Assembly: GCF_900547205.1 (NCBI RefSeq) | Contig: NZ_URFY01000021.1 | Location: 9,308 to 73,307 of the forward strand | Length of the DNA: 64,000 bases | DNA from: an uncultured Bacteroides sp. | GTDB lineage: Bacteria; Bacteroidota; Bacteroidia; Bacteroidales; Bacteroidaceae | Direction of reading: 5' to 3' | Shown: in pieces, positions 50,151 through 58,711 of the stretch | How the letters are laid out: each line of letters opens with the position of its first letter | Position numbering within the stretch: position 1 is the stretch's first letter | Notes under the pieces: model-generated | Databases searched by the model: none | Told to the model about the DNA's origin: nothing | What the model saw: only the letters and a program-made list of their open reading frames with translations | Translations under genes and position numbers: made by a program

Positions 50151-51593
50151 ATGAATTTACCCGCTTCTTTTATAGAATATACCCGCTCCTTGCTGGGCGA
50201 TGAAGAATACGAAAAACTGGCTGATGCCTTGCAGCAGGAGCCTCCTGTCAGTATACGATTGAACTTGGAGAAGTTGAAAGTGGAGAGTGGAGAACTGAGA
50301 GTGGCTATGCAAAGTAATGAGGTCCCTTGGTCATCGGAGGGGTATTATCTCAATAAGCGTCTCACTTTCACGTTCGACCCCTTGTTTCATGCCGGGTGCT
50401 ATTATGTTCAGGAGGCGTCTTCGATGTTTGTAGAGCAAGCGCTTCGGCAGTATGTCATCGGTCCGGTGGTGATGTTGGACCTTTGTGCAGCTCCCGGCGG
50501 AAAGTCAACCCATGCCCGCAGTTTGCTTCCCGAAGGAAGTTTGCTGGTGGCAAATGAAGTGATTCGGAACCGTTCGCAGATTCTGGCGGAGAATCTGACG
50601 AAGTGGGGGCATCCCGATGTGGTGGTAACGAACAATGATCCGGCAGATTTCTCGGCTTTACCGTCTTTCTTCGATGTCATTCTGACGGATGTTCCTTGTT
50701 CGGGAGAAGGAATGTTTCGCAAAGATTCCGTAGCGGTGGAGGAGTGGAGTCCGGAAAATGTAGAAATCTGCTGGCAGCGGCAACGGCGGATTATTGCAGA
50801 TATTTGGCCCTGTCTGAAGCCCGGGGGAATATTAATATATAGTACGTGTACCTATAATAAGAGAGAAGACGAGGATAACGTCGGATGGATTCAGCAGGAG
50901 TTGGGAGCAGAACTGTTGCCTTTGGCTGTTGAGGAAGAATGGAATATTACGGGAAATCCTATGTGTCATTTCTTTCCTCATAAGACGAAGGGGGAGGGAT
51001 TCTTTCTGGCGGCACTCCGCAAGCCCGAACAGGATGATGGGCTACGAAGCACGGCTGAGTATGATAGCTTTTCAAAATCAGCAAACTCATCAAAGAAAAA
51101 GGATAAGAAAGGGGGAGCGCCTTCTTCAGTTTCTAAAGAAAGTATGATGTTGGCTGCATCATGGCTGAGAGGTGAATGTGCCGACAAGTATGTTTTGTCC
51201 TCCCAAGGGAGCGATATCCAAGTCTTTTCAAAGCAGTATTTAGATGTATTGGCTGTCATGAAGCAGCATTTGAGAATATTGTCGGCGGGTGTTTCCATTG
51301 GCGAGGTGAAAGGAAAAGATTTAATTCCCGCCCATGCGTTGGCAATGAATACGTCGCTTTTACGGAAGGATGCTTTTGCAACTGAAGAGTTGGGCTATGA
51401 ACAAGCCATCAGTTATCTGCGGAAAGAAGCTCTCGTGCTATCGGCATCCACTCCCCGCGGTTACGTTTTGCTTACTTATCGGGGTGTTCCACTGGGATTT
51501 GTGAAGAATATCGGAAATAGAGCCAATAATCTTTATCCTCAGGAGTGGCGTATACGTAGCGGGTATATGCCGGAGGAGGTACGGGTGCTTTAG
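50151..51593 (+). CDS. RsmF-like 16S rRNA (cytosine-C5)-methyltransferase
   Basis: The 480-residue NOL1/NOP2/Sun-family protein has the SAM motif MLDLCAAPGGKSTHARSLL (near 103), the motif IV cysteine DVPCSGEGMFRKD (near 183) and the catalytic-cysteine motif ILIYSTCTYNKREDEDNVGW (near 230). The C-terminal extension (about 290-480) includes a lysine-rich linker (SANSSKKKDKKGG) and a domain like those of RsmF/YebU, ending VLLTYRGVPLGFVKNIGNRA. It methylates rRNA in the cytoplasm. It is a single gene with only a one-mismatch promoter element (GATATTTG at 50123-50130). Confidence 0.92.
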   Translation: MNLPASFIEYTRSLLGDEEYEKLADALQQEPPVSIRLNLEKLKVESGELRVAMQSNEVPWSSEGYYLNKRLTFTFDPLFHAGCYYVQEASSMFVEQALRQYVIGPVVMLDLCAAPGGKSTHARSLLPEGSLLVANEVIRNRSQILAENLTKWGHPDVVVTNNDPADFSALPSFFDVILTDVPCSGEGMFRKDSVAVEEWSPENVEICWQRQRRIIADIWPCLKPGGILIYSTCTYNKREDEDNVGWIQQELGAELLPLAVEEEWNITGNPMCHFFPHKTKGEGFFLAALRKPEQDDGLRSTAEYDSFSKSANSSKKKDKKGGAPSSVSKESMMLAASWLRGECADKYVLSSQGSDIQVFSKQYLDVLAVMKQHLRILSAGVSIGEVKGKDLIPAHALAMNTSLLRKDAFATEELGYEQAISYLRKEALVLSASTPRGYVLLTYRGVPLGFVKNIGNRANNLYPQEWRIRSGYMPEEVRVL

Positions 51594-51600
51594 AAATACT

Positions 51601-51721
51601 TCCGCATGGAAATGAACCAATGTGCTAATGTGCCAATATGCCAATTACCGTGCGGCACACAGCGTAGCCATTAGCATATTGGCACATTAGCACATTGATA
51701 AATTGTTCATTTCCGTACAGA
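51601..51721. repeat. Palindromic interspersed repeat, copy B
   Basis: Perfect 23-bp inverted arms at 51618-51640 and 51675-51697 (made of TGTGCTAATGTGCCAATATG and its complement) enclose a 34-base core that contains ATTACCGTGCGGCACACAGC. Outer ends TCCGCATGGAAATGAAC and GTTCATTTCCGTACAGA are also near-complementary. The core matches copies A and C almost base for base. It lies 8 bases after the stop of the methyltransferase. Confidence 0.9.
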
Positions 51722-52140
51722 AAGGAGTGAAACAGCTTTCTTTATAATCATTATGAACTTGGTTCAACATGTAAACATTATTACAACAAAGAAGAGAATG
51801 AAAACGGATGAAGCAATCATAAGTTGTCAACAAAGCTTTAATAAATCTCAAACATAGGGCACGCTCTTGCAAAGTGCTGTAATATAAGCAGTTATCTCAA
51901 TCAATTCTTCCTTTAAAACCAACGGGTCGTTCCCCACCGAGGAAACCACTGTTTCTCGGTGGGGAACGACCCGCTTCTCGGTGAGGAGCGGGTCGATGAG
52001 TAGAACCCAAATTTCAAATCAAAGACTCCGTCTATTTATTTGATTTCCACCAATTCTCCTGTAGATATACACGTGTTGAATATATTCTAAGAAAAGAACT
52101 CGCTTTCTGCAATATAATTGCGATACAGAACAGACTCAAC
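51722..52140. other. Gene-free stretch between repeats B and C with a 19-bp hairpin
   Basis: No credible gene was found in this interval between two converging genes. A perfect 19-bp hairpin pairs 51923-51941 with 51955-51973 (CGGGTCGTTCCCCACCGAG ends), and GAAAC/GTTTC extends it inward. A degraded third version of the arm (CTCGGTGAGGAGCGGGTC) follows at 51977-51994. The rest is AT-rich and unremarkable. Confidence 0.7.
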
Positions 52141-52277
52141 TCCGCACGGAAATGAATCAATGTGCTAATGTGCCAATATGCCAATTACCGTGCGGCACAC
52201 AGCGCAGCCATTAGCATATTGGCACATTAGCATATTGGCACATTAGCATATTGATAAATTGTTCATTTCCGCACGGA
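52141..52277. repeat. Palindromic interspersed repeat, copy C
   Basis: It has the same outline as copy B: outer TCCGCACGGAAATGAA and TTCATTTCCGCACGGA ends, and the same left arm (52158-52180) and core. The right arm is longer than in B because of one extra GCATATTGGCACATTA unit. It ends 25 bases before the tolC-type stop codon. Confidence 0.9.
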
Positions 52278-52302
52278 AACGAATTCTCCCGTCAACACTT
52301 GA

Positions 52303-53493
52303 TTACAGTTTACTTTTATAAATCCTCGCCATCGCCTTCTGGTACTGATTCTCCAGTTGCAGGTAGTTCTGATGGCTCTGATAGATAACGGATACTTCCA
52401 CAAAATACTCAATCATGCTGATTTGTCCGCCCGTCAAAGCCTGTTTCAATAGTGCAAGGTCTTGCTGCGACTGGAAGGTTTTCCGGTATTCCTCCATAGA
52501 AGTGTGCAGAGTTTTGGCTTCGCGGTAAAGCTGAGTAAGCTCAGATTCCACTTGCAGAGTGGCGTTATCCTTTTGCAAGTCGATGTTCAAAGCTTGCGCT
52601 TTAGCTATTTTCACCTTATTCCGGTTTTCGAAAAGGGGGAAAGAAAAGCCGACCACTACCCCGTTGAACGGTGTTCCCGATTCCGTGTTCCGTCGGTAGC
52701 CAAGCTCAAGTTTCGGTAGCCACTGCGATTTGTTGACGGTGATTTGTTTGCGGGCAGCAAGGCTTTCGCTGCCAAGAGCCAGCAGGGTACGGTCCGCAGC
52801 CATCACTTCAGATTTCAGCATTTGATAATCGGCAGGAAAAGGCACGGCGGGATACTGGCTTTCTTCAAAGACAATAGGGATGTTGCCGTTCAATGTATTC
52901 AGTTCCTGCAATTTATTGCGCAGTGCAGTTTCGTTCAGCGAAGTTTCCGTTTTCACGTTCAGCAGTTCCAGATTGATTTTATTCGTTTCAAGAGCGTTCG
53001 CGTCTCCGGTCTGTAGGCGTCGGGCATACATCTTGGCAAGTTCTTCCGCATTGTGCAGACGGTCTTCCAAAATCTGCTTCTGCTGGCGGAGCATGATGAT
53101 ATCCAAGCAAAGTTCTTTGGCTTGCAACAGTTTGTCTTGGCGGAAAACGCCAGCCTGACCGTCGTAAGCACCAGCCTTCAGGCGGTTCAGTTTGCTGCGG
53201 GTAGCATACAAACTGGGGAAATCGAAACTTTGCGAAACCACGAGCTCGCCGATGGTTTCGTTTTTGTCCTTCGCACCCCAGAGGTGAGAATAAGAGAGGG
53301 TAGGGTCTGCCAGATTATTATCCGTCTTGGCTTCCAACTTTTGCGAAGCGGTCAGTTGCGCATTGGCTTGCAACTCTTTATTGTTCGATTCGATATTCTT
53401 CAATACCTGTTCGATGCCGCTTTGGGCGTGCACTTCGCCCATAAGGGCGAAGAGTGCAGAGCCTATAATAGTACTTATTATTATTCGTTTCAT
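52303..53493 (-). CDS. TolC-family outer-membrane channel of the metal efflux operon
   Basis: The 396-residue protein has a signal peptide ending near VHAQS (residue 24) and the helical repeats of the OEP family, for example LQANAQLTASQKLEAKTDNN, LAKMYARRLQTGDANALETN and ALTGGQISMIEYFVEVSVIY. It is shorter than E. coli TolC but normal for the CusC/CzcC-like proteins of Bacteroidota. It forms the outer-membrane exit duct for the RND pump encoded by the adjacent gene. It is the last gene of the operon, 19 bases after the pump gene. No lipid-attachment cysteine was seen. Confidence 0.9.
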   Translation of the reverse strand: MKRIIISTIIGSALFALMGEVHAQSGIEQVLKNIESNNKELQANAQLTASQKLEAKTDNNLADPTLSYSHLWGAKDKNETIGELVVSQSFDFPSLYATRSKLNRLKAGAYDGQAGVFRQDKLLQAKELCLDIIMLRQQKQILEDRLHNAEELAKMYARRLQTGDANALETNKINLELLNVKTETSLNETALRNKLQELNTLNGNIPIVFEESQYPAVPFPADYQMLKSEVMAADRTLLALGSESLAARKQITVNKSQWLPKLELGYRRNTESGTPFNGVVVGFSFPLFENRNKVKIAKAQALNIDLQKDNATLQVESELTQLYREAKTLHTSMEEYRKTFQSQQDLALLKQALTGGQISMIEYFVEVSVIYQSHQNYLQLENQYQKAMARIYKSKL

Positions 53494-53512
53494 ACGTAAA
53501 TTCTTACTTTAA

Positions 53513-56500
53513 TCAATCGATCTGTTCCTTTTCGGTTTCCACAGCCACGTTCTCATTTCCTTTCCGATGCATCATCAGGTAAACGATGGGTACGATGAAA
53601 CCGTTGAGGAAGGTAGAAGTTAATAAACCACCTAAGATTACTTTCGCCATCGGACTTTGTATCTCATTGCCCGGCAGGTCGCCGCCCAGAGCCAACGGAA
53701 TCAGTGCCAAAGCAGACGACAGAGCCGTCATTAAAATCGGATTCAGTCGGTCGAGAGAACCCTGAATGACGCTGTTGTATACGTCCAGTCCCTCTTCTTG
53801 CTGCAAGTGGTTGTAGTGGCTGATTAGCAACATACCGTTACGGGTAGCAATACCGAACAGGGAGATGAAACCGATGATGGCAGGGATGCTGACTTCTCCG
53901 GTGGTGATGACCAGTGCAAACACGCCGCCAATCAGTGCCAACGGCAGATTGAGCAAGATAACACCGGATTCTTTGACACTGCGGAATTCATGATAAAGCA
54001 GCAGAAAGATAATGACAATGCTGATAAATGAGGTCAGAGCCAATGTGCGGCTTGCCGCCTGTTCGCTTTCAAACTGTCCGCCGTATTCGATGTGATACCC
54101 TTCGGGTAATTGAACGGTTTGGTCGATGCGCGCCTGAATGTCATTCACCACGCTCCGGAGGTCGCGGTCGGCAACGTTCGCCGAGATAACGATTTTCCGT
54201 TTTACATTCTCACGGTTAATTGTATTCGGTCCCATTGCAGATACCACTTCCGCTACGTAGCTCAGCGGAACTTTGCGTCCGTCGCTGGTATCTACCATCA
54301 GGTTGCGGATTTTCTCCATTTCGTCACGTGCGCTGTCTTTCACTTTCACGATAAGGTCGAAACTCTTACCCTGTTCGTAGACCTGCGAGATGACTTTTCC
54401 CGCTAAGGCAACATTCACATATTCCGAGAACTCCGGCAGTGTGATGCCGAACTTAGCCAGCATTTCCCGTCTGGGCTGTATTTTCAATTGCGGGCGTTCT
54501 ATTTGCTGCTCCACGTTCAGGTCGGCAATGCCCGGAATATCACTAATCTCGCTTTTAATCTGATTGCCGAGCGAGAACATCTTGTTCAGGTCGTCTCCGA
54601 ACAACTTAATGGCGATATTCGCTTTTGTGCCCGATAGCATGGCGTCGATACGGTGGCTGATAGGCTGTCCGATTTCGATATTAGCCCCTGTAATGGTGCT
54701 AAGCTTCTCGCGGACTTCCGCCACCATTTCATTGCGTGGACGGTCTTTCAGTTCAAAAGGAGCTTCAATCTCCGATACATTTACACCCAGTGCGTGCTCG
54801 TCCAGTTCGGCACGTCCCGTTTTGCGGGCTACCGTTTGTATTTCGGGAATCGACAGTAGTAACTCTTCCGCCCGATGCCCCATCTTGTCGCTTTCTTCCA
54901 GAGAGATGCCCGGCAGCGAACTGATATTTATCGTAAATGAACCTTCATTGAAAGAAGGAAGGAAGCTGCGACCAAGGGTGAAAAAGACTCCGAGAGCAAC
55001 CAGGAAAAGAGCAATCGTCGTTCCCAGAGTTACTTGTTTGTGTGCCAGCACCCAAGTGAGAGCTTTCTCGTAAATTCCTTTCATCCAGCGTGCTACGAAA
55101 GATTCTTTTAGCTCTTTGTTCGTCTTATTGCTGCCCAGCAGATAAGAACAAAGCACCGGAGTCAGCGTAAGGGCAACCACCGTAGATGCAAACAACGCTA
55201 CGATAAAAGCAATGCCCAGCGGCACCAACATACGGCCTTCCATACCACTCAGGAAGAATAGCGGCACAAAACTAACCACAATAATCAACGTTGAGTTAAG
55301 AATCGGCATACGTACTTCTTTGGAGGCATTGAATACCACCTCAAGCGTGCTCAGCCGTTCCGCTTCCGCCTTTAGCTTGTTCTCCCGCAAGCGCTTATAT
55401 ACGTTTTCCACGTCCACGATGGCATCATCTACCAGCGACCCGATTGCAATAGCCATACCGCCAAGACTCATCGTGTTGATGGTCAGTCCCATATAATGCA
55501 ACGTCAGAATGGAAACAAGCAGTGAGAGCGGCAGTGTCACCAGCGAAATGAGCGTAGTACGTACATTTGCCAAGAAGAGGAAAAGCACGATTACTACAAA
55601 AATACCTCCTTCGAAAAGAGACTTCTTCACATTGCCAATGGAGCTTTCTATAAATCGGCTCTGGCGGAAGATGTCCGTGGATACTTTAACGTCCGGTGGC
55701 AGATTCTTTTGGAGGTCTTTCAAAGAGGCTTCCAGTTTATCCGTCAGTTCCAGCGTGCTGGTGGCGGGTTGTTTGGTGACGGTCATCAGTACGGCAGGTT
55801 TCCCGCGTTCCGAAGCCGTTCCCAGTTTCGGGGCTTTCGGACCTATTTTCACGTCGGCAATATCTTCCAGCGTCACGGGAAAACTATTCACCGTTTTCAC
55901 TACCGCCTTGCCGAGTTGATCGGTATTAGAAGTAGAAAGCACTCCGCGCACGATATATTCATTCCCAAACTCATAGAGCACACCGCCGTTAGCGTTCAGG
56001 TTCATATCTTGGGTCACTGTCATCACTTCGCCCATCGAAACGCCGTAGTGGCGCATCCGCTCAGGGTCTAGCTGAATCTGGTATTCTTTGATTTCTCCTC
56101 CGAGCACAGCTACTTGCGCCACACCTCCGGTAGATAGCAGACGCGGGCGAATCGTCCAGTCGGCGATGGTGCGAAGGTCGAGCATGGACGTCGAATCTGC
56201 GGTGAGCCCGACGATAAGCATTTCGCCCAGAATAGAAGATTGAGGACCGAGCGTCGGTTTACCGACATTCACCGGTAGGGACTCGCTGACTACTGCCAGC
56301 TTTTCGCTCACAATCTGGCGGGCGAGATAAATATCCGTTCCCCAGTCAAATTCTACCCAGACGACGGAGAAACCGTTAGTTGAAGAAGAACGGACGCGGC
56401 GTACGCCGGTGGCTCCGTTCACGGCTGTTTCAACGGGAAAAGTAACGAGTTGTTCCACTTCCTCGGCTGCCATTCCATTTGCTTCGGTCATGATGACCAC

Positions 56501-56638
56501 TGTGGGAGCATTGAGGTCGGGGAATACGTCTACTTCCGTATGCATGGCGGTGTACGTACCCGCTATAAGCAGGAGGATAGCCGCACAGAGCACAACCAAT
56601 CGGTTGTGTAGGGAGTAATGTATGATTTTATTAAGCAT
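53513..56638 (-). CDS. CusA/CzcA-family heavy-metal RND efflux pump
   Basis: The 1041-residue inner-membrane pump has the HAE/HME-RND layout: first helix at 10-30, a large periplasmic loop, a block of helices from about 335 to 500 and another from about 860 to 1020. Landmarks are VFPDLNAPTVVIMTEANGMA, GSLVDDAIVDVENVYKRLRE in the fourth helix region (proton-relay aspartates), VSFVPLFFLSGMEGRMLVPL and the second-half FGIATRNGMLLISHYNHLQ. The metal (copper/silver versus zinc/cobalt/cadmium) cannot be settled from the fourth-helix residues alone. It exports from the periplasm or cytoplasm through the TolC protein, with the histidine-rich adaptor upstream. The length is standard. Confidence 0.93.
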   Translation of the reverse strand: MLNKIIHYSLHNRLVVLCAAILLLIAGTYTAMHTEVDVFPDLNAPTVVIMTEANGMAAEEVEQLVTFPVETAVNGATGVRRVRSSSTNGFSVVWVEFDWGTDIYLARQIVSEKLAVVSESLPVNVGKPTLGPQSSILGEMLIVGLTADSTSMLDLRTIADWTIRPRLLSTGGVAQVAVLGGEIKEYQIQLDPERMRHYGVSMGEVMTVTQDMNLNANGGVLYEFGNEYIVRGVLSTSNTDQLGKAVVKTVNSFPVTLEDIADVKIGPKAPKLGTASERGKPAVLMTVTKQPATSTLELTDKLEASLKDLQKNLPPDVKVSTDIFRQSRFIESSIGNVKKSLFEGGIFVVIVLFLFLANVRTTLISLVTLPLSLLVSILTLHYMGLTINTMSLGGMAIAIGSLVDDAIVDVENVYKRLRENKLKAEAERLSTLEVVFNASKEVRMPILNSTLIIVVSFVPLFFLSGMEGRMLVPLGIAFIVALFASTVVALTLTPVLCSYLLGSNKTNKELKESFVARWMKGIYEKALTWVLAHKQVTLGTTIALFLVALGVFFTLGRSFLPSFNEGSFTINISSLPGISLEESDKMGHRAEELLLSIPEIQTVARKTGRAELDEHALGVNVSEIEAPFELKDRPRNEMVAEVREKLSTITGANIEIGQPISHRIDAMLSGTKANIAIKLFGDDLNKMFSLGNQIKSEISDIPGIADLNVEQQIERPQLKIQPRREMLAKFGITLPEFSEYVNVALAGKVISQVYEQGKSFDLIVKVKDSARDEMEKIRNLMVDTSDGRKVPLSYVAEVVSAMGPNTINRENVKRKIVISANVADRDLRSVVNDIQARIDQTVQLPEGYHIEYGGQFESEQAASRTLALTSFISIVIIFLLLYHEFRSVKESGVILLNLPLALIGGVFALVITTGEVSIPAIIGFISLFGIATRNGMLLISHYNHLQQEEGLDVYNSVIQGSLDRLNPILMTALSSALALIPLALGGDLPGNEIQSPMAKVILGGLLTSTFLNGFIVPIVYLMMHRKGNENVAVETEKEQID

Positions 56639-56684
56639 GATATTTCATTAATTGAGTGATACTTGGCTATGGCTTCCGGCGCCA

Positions 56685-57983
56685 TTAATGTTCGTGACTG
56701 TGTGCAGGAATTGCATTGCTTGCGCTGGCGAGACGTACTTGATAAGCACCATCGGTCACCACGCGGTCGCCTGCCTTCACTCCTGTGAGCACTTGCACGC
56801 TTTTGCCATTGTCGGCTCCTAAAGTCACTTCTTGCTTTTTATATCCCTCCTCGTCGAGTTGGAGATATACGAAGAATACTCCCTGTTCTTCTGTCAGCGC
56901 CGTGCGGGGGAGGGAAATTATGTTTTCCATCACCGACGAAAGCAGATAGACTTCGACGAATGAGCCGGGAATCACTCCACCTTTATTATCAAACTCAAAT
57001 GTAACGGGCACATAGAACGAATTATCTCCGGCAGTCTTACCGCAAGAAAGCAGTTTCCCGCTAAGCGAACTCAGTTCGTATACCTCATTATTATAAGGTG
57101 TCTGGAAATTGGCGGAACTGATAGTGCGGAGATAGGGGTAATACTTCTCTGATACCTCGGCACGAAGGAACAAGCGGCGGTTCTGCGTCACGCTGACCAA
57201 CGGCTGTCCGATGGTTACATAATCTCCCTCATTCACGAGTACACTCTTCACGTATCCGGCAATGGGAGCTGTAATGCTCTGTCCGCTAGCCGAATGGTTC
57301 TTTGAAAGTGCATCGTAACTGATACGTGCATTTTCGTAATTTTGCTTTGCCTGTGCGAAGTCCTTGTCGGACACAATCTTGTTTTTGACAAGCGCTTCCA
57401 TTCGTTCGTATTCTTTCTTCGACACTTCGTAAGCGATACGGGCACGCTGCATAGGGTCGCCGTCGGCTATATTGTTGGAAGATATAGTGACTAGCGTGGC
57501 ACCTTTGCCTACACTCATGCCTTCCGTCACCTTTCCACGGAAAGAAACCACACCGGCAACGGTAGCCACAGCCACCGATTCGTCTCCTTGTGCGGTGAGT
57601 ACCTGTCCGCTGGTTTTGATAACTTGTTGGAAAGGAGCGGGTTCAATCACACTCACTTTTACTCCGGCAGCTTCGGCTTTTGCTTTGGGGAGGATGATTT
57701 CATCGCTGTGTGCTTCAGCAGCAGCGCTCGGTTTCACGGCTTCACCGTGGTTATGGTCGCCGCTGCATTCACCCTCGTGAGCGTGATCGTGACCTTCAGC
57801 TTCGTGATTATGTCCCTCTGCTTCATGATTGTGCCCTTCGTGATTATGTCCATCGTGATCATGTTCGTCATGGTTGTGTGTGACGGTACTATGGTCATGT
57901 TCTTCGTGATTATGCGCATTTTTGTTGTTACAGGAACCCAGAACAAACAGTCCCAGTACTCCCATGAAAATAAGTTTCTTCAT
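56685..57983 (-). CDS. RND periplasmic adaptor with a histidine-rich N-terminus
   Basis: The 432-residue lipoprotein has the signal MKKLIFMGVLGLFVLGSC with Cys18. A very histidine-rich segment (about 22-88) follows, built from short tandem units of the HNHEEHDH / GHNHEAE type and ending HEGECSGDHNHGE. The membrane-fusion-protein core starts near residue 105: KVSVIEPAPFQQVIKTSGQV (barrel-sandwich start), a helical hairpin (about 185-240) and SITAPIAGYVKSVLVNEGDY, then beta-barrel domains. The His-rich part probably binds divalent metal and may pass it to the pump. It is the first gene of the operon and precedes the pump by 46 bases. Its own promoter lies about 45 bases upstream. Confidence 0.93.
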   Translation of the reverse strand: MKKLIFMGVLGLFVLGSCNNKNAHNHEEHDHSTVTHNHDEHDHDGHNHEGHNHEAEGHNHEAEGHDHAHEGECSGDHNHGEAVKPSAAAEAHSDEIILPKAKAEAAGVKVSVIEPAPFQQVIKTSGQVLTAQGDESVAVATVAGVVSFRGKVTEGMSVGKGATLVTISSNNIADGDPMQRARIAYEVSKKEYERMEALVKNKIVSDKDFAQAKQNYENARISYDALSKNHSASGQSITAPIAGYVKSVLVNEGDYVTIGQPLVSVTQNRRLFLRAEVSEKYYPYLRTISSANFQTPYNNEVYELSSLSGKLLSCGKTAGDNSFYVPVTFEFDNKGGVIPGSFVEVYLLSSVMENIISLPRTALTEEQGVFFVYLQLDEEGYKKQEVTLGADNGKSVQVLTGVKAGDRVVTDGAYQVRLASASNAIPAHSHEH

Positions 57984-58025
57984 AATAAATGATGTTTCCT
58001 ACTAAATATTACTGTTTTGACGTTA

Positions 58026-58073
58026 CAAAGATAGAGTAACGCAGATGCAACAAGTTTGCATTCACGTTGTTAC
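58026..58073 (-). promoter_or_regulatory. Promoter and candidate operator of the metal efflux operon
   Basis: The minus strand reads TATCTTTG at 58026-58033, 43 bases upstream of the adaptor start. Immediately upstream is an inverted repeat, ATGCAA (58045-58050) and TTGCAT (58056-58061) around CAAGT, flanked by GTAAC (58036-58040) and GTTAC (58069-58073). A site of this kind next to a promoter suits a repressor or activator dimer; no regulator gene is adjacent. Confidence 0.5.
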
Positions 58074-58483
58074 GCAAAAACAGAGTAGGGAGGGGCACGA
58101 AGGGAGGTGGCACGAGGGGTATCTGTGCCGTGTAGGGAGTCTCGGTAAATATAGTAGTTCTTGACTCGTTTTTCTCGCGGTTTTAGTAAATGTTCGATAA
58201 TGCCATCCGTGAACAAGGTGGCGATGAATACGTAATCCGGTCCGCTATCCGTATGTACGGAAGGGATGGGAGAGTAGAATCGCGTCATGCATTCTCTGCT
58301 ACAGCAGGAATCATTTGCCGAATGGTGGTGGTGATGTTTGGGGCATTGCTGTTCTACAGGTGAGTCCTGCTTCATGCAAATCACTCCGTTGGGATGGTGA
58401 TGGTGGGGAATAACTGCCGCCACCAACATAATGATGTTGATAAAAAACAGCAGAGTTACTATAATTCGTTTCTTCCCTTTCAT
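58070..58483 (-). CDS. Small His/Cys-rich membrane-anchored or secreted protein (DUF6769-like)
   Basis: The 137-residue protein has one N-terminal hydrophobic helix (about 7-25, IVTLLFFINIIMLVAAVIP) followed directly by HHHHPNGVICMKQ, then CPKHHHHHSANDSCCSRECM, a compact set of histidines and cysteines. The C-terminal half (PDYVFIATLFTDGIIEHLLK) lacks recognisable motifs. The metal-ligand-rich segment just after the membrane helix suggests a periplasmic metal-binding protein, and the position directly upstream of the efflux operon supports that. It is also only 18 bases after the small gene at 58502, so it might be read from the zeta-type promoter. The DUF name is uncertain. Confidence 0.75.
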   Translation of the reverse strand: MKGKKRIIVTLLFFINIIMLVAAVIPHHHHPNGVICMKQDSPVEQQCPKHHHHHSANDSCCSRECMTRFYSPIPSVHTDSGPDYVFIATLFTDGIIEHLLKPREKRVKNYYIYRDSLHGTDTPRATSLRAPPYSVFA

Positions 58484-58501
58484 CGTTTTTTAGTGAAACT
58501 A

Positions 58502-58711
58502 TTATTCTTCCTTTTGTAGTTCTTTTCCTTTTTCTTGTTCTTGCAGACGCTCCAATAATTCGGTTGCAGAAACATAAACTACTTTTCCGTCCGGCGTACC
58601 TTGGCTCAGGAGTTTGCCGCTGCGGGCGCTTTTCTCCAGAAAACGTCTTTCTGCAATTTCAAGTCCACGACGTAGTTTCTCGCTCAATTCTTTTATTTCA
58701 TCTTTTGACAT
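58502..58711 (-). CDS. Small basic/acidic helical protein, candidate partner of the zeta-type kinase
   Basis: From the ATG at 58711 this is a 69-residue protein (MSKDEIKELSEKLRRGLEIA at the start, then ERRFLEKSARSGKLLSQGTP), with a C-terminal VSATELLERLQEQEKGKELQ. It has no signal or membrane helix and looks like a short helical protein. The ATG lies inside the last codons of the zeta-like gene (14-base overlap), so the two are translationally coupled. A small protein next to a zeta-like kinase suggests an antitoxin or regulator. I do not recognise a named antitoxin family in it. An open frame extends further upstream but overlaps the kinase. Confidence 0.65.
   Translation of the reverse strand: MSKDEIKELSEKLRRGLEIAERRFLEKSARSGKLLSQGTPDGKVVYVSATELLERLQEQEKGKELQKEE

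Noticed and set aside
54564..55073. Plus-strand open frame of 169 codons
   Set aside because: Antisense to the RND pump; serine/arginine-rich shadow.
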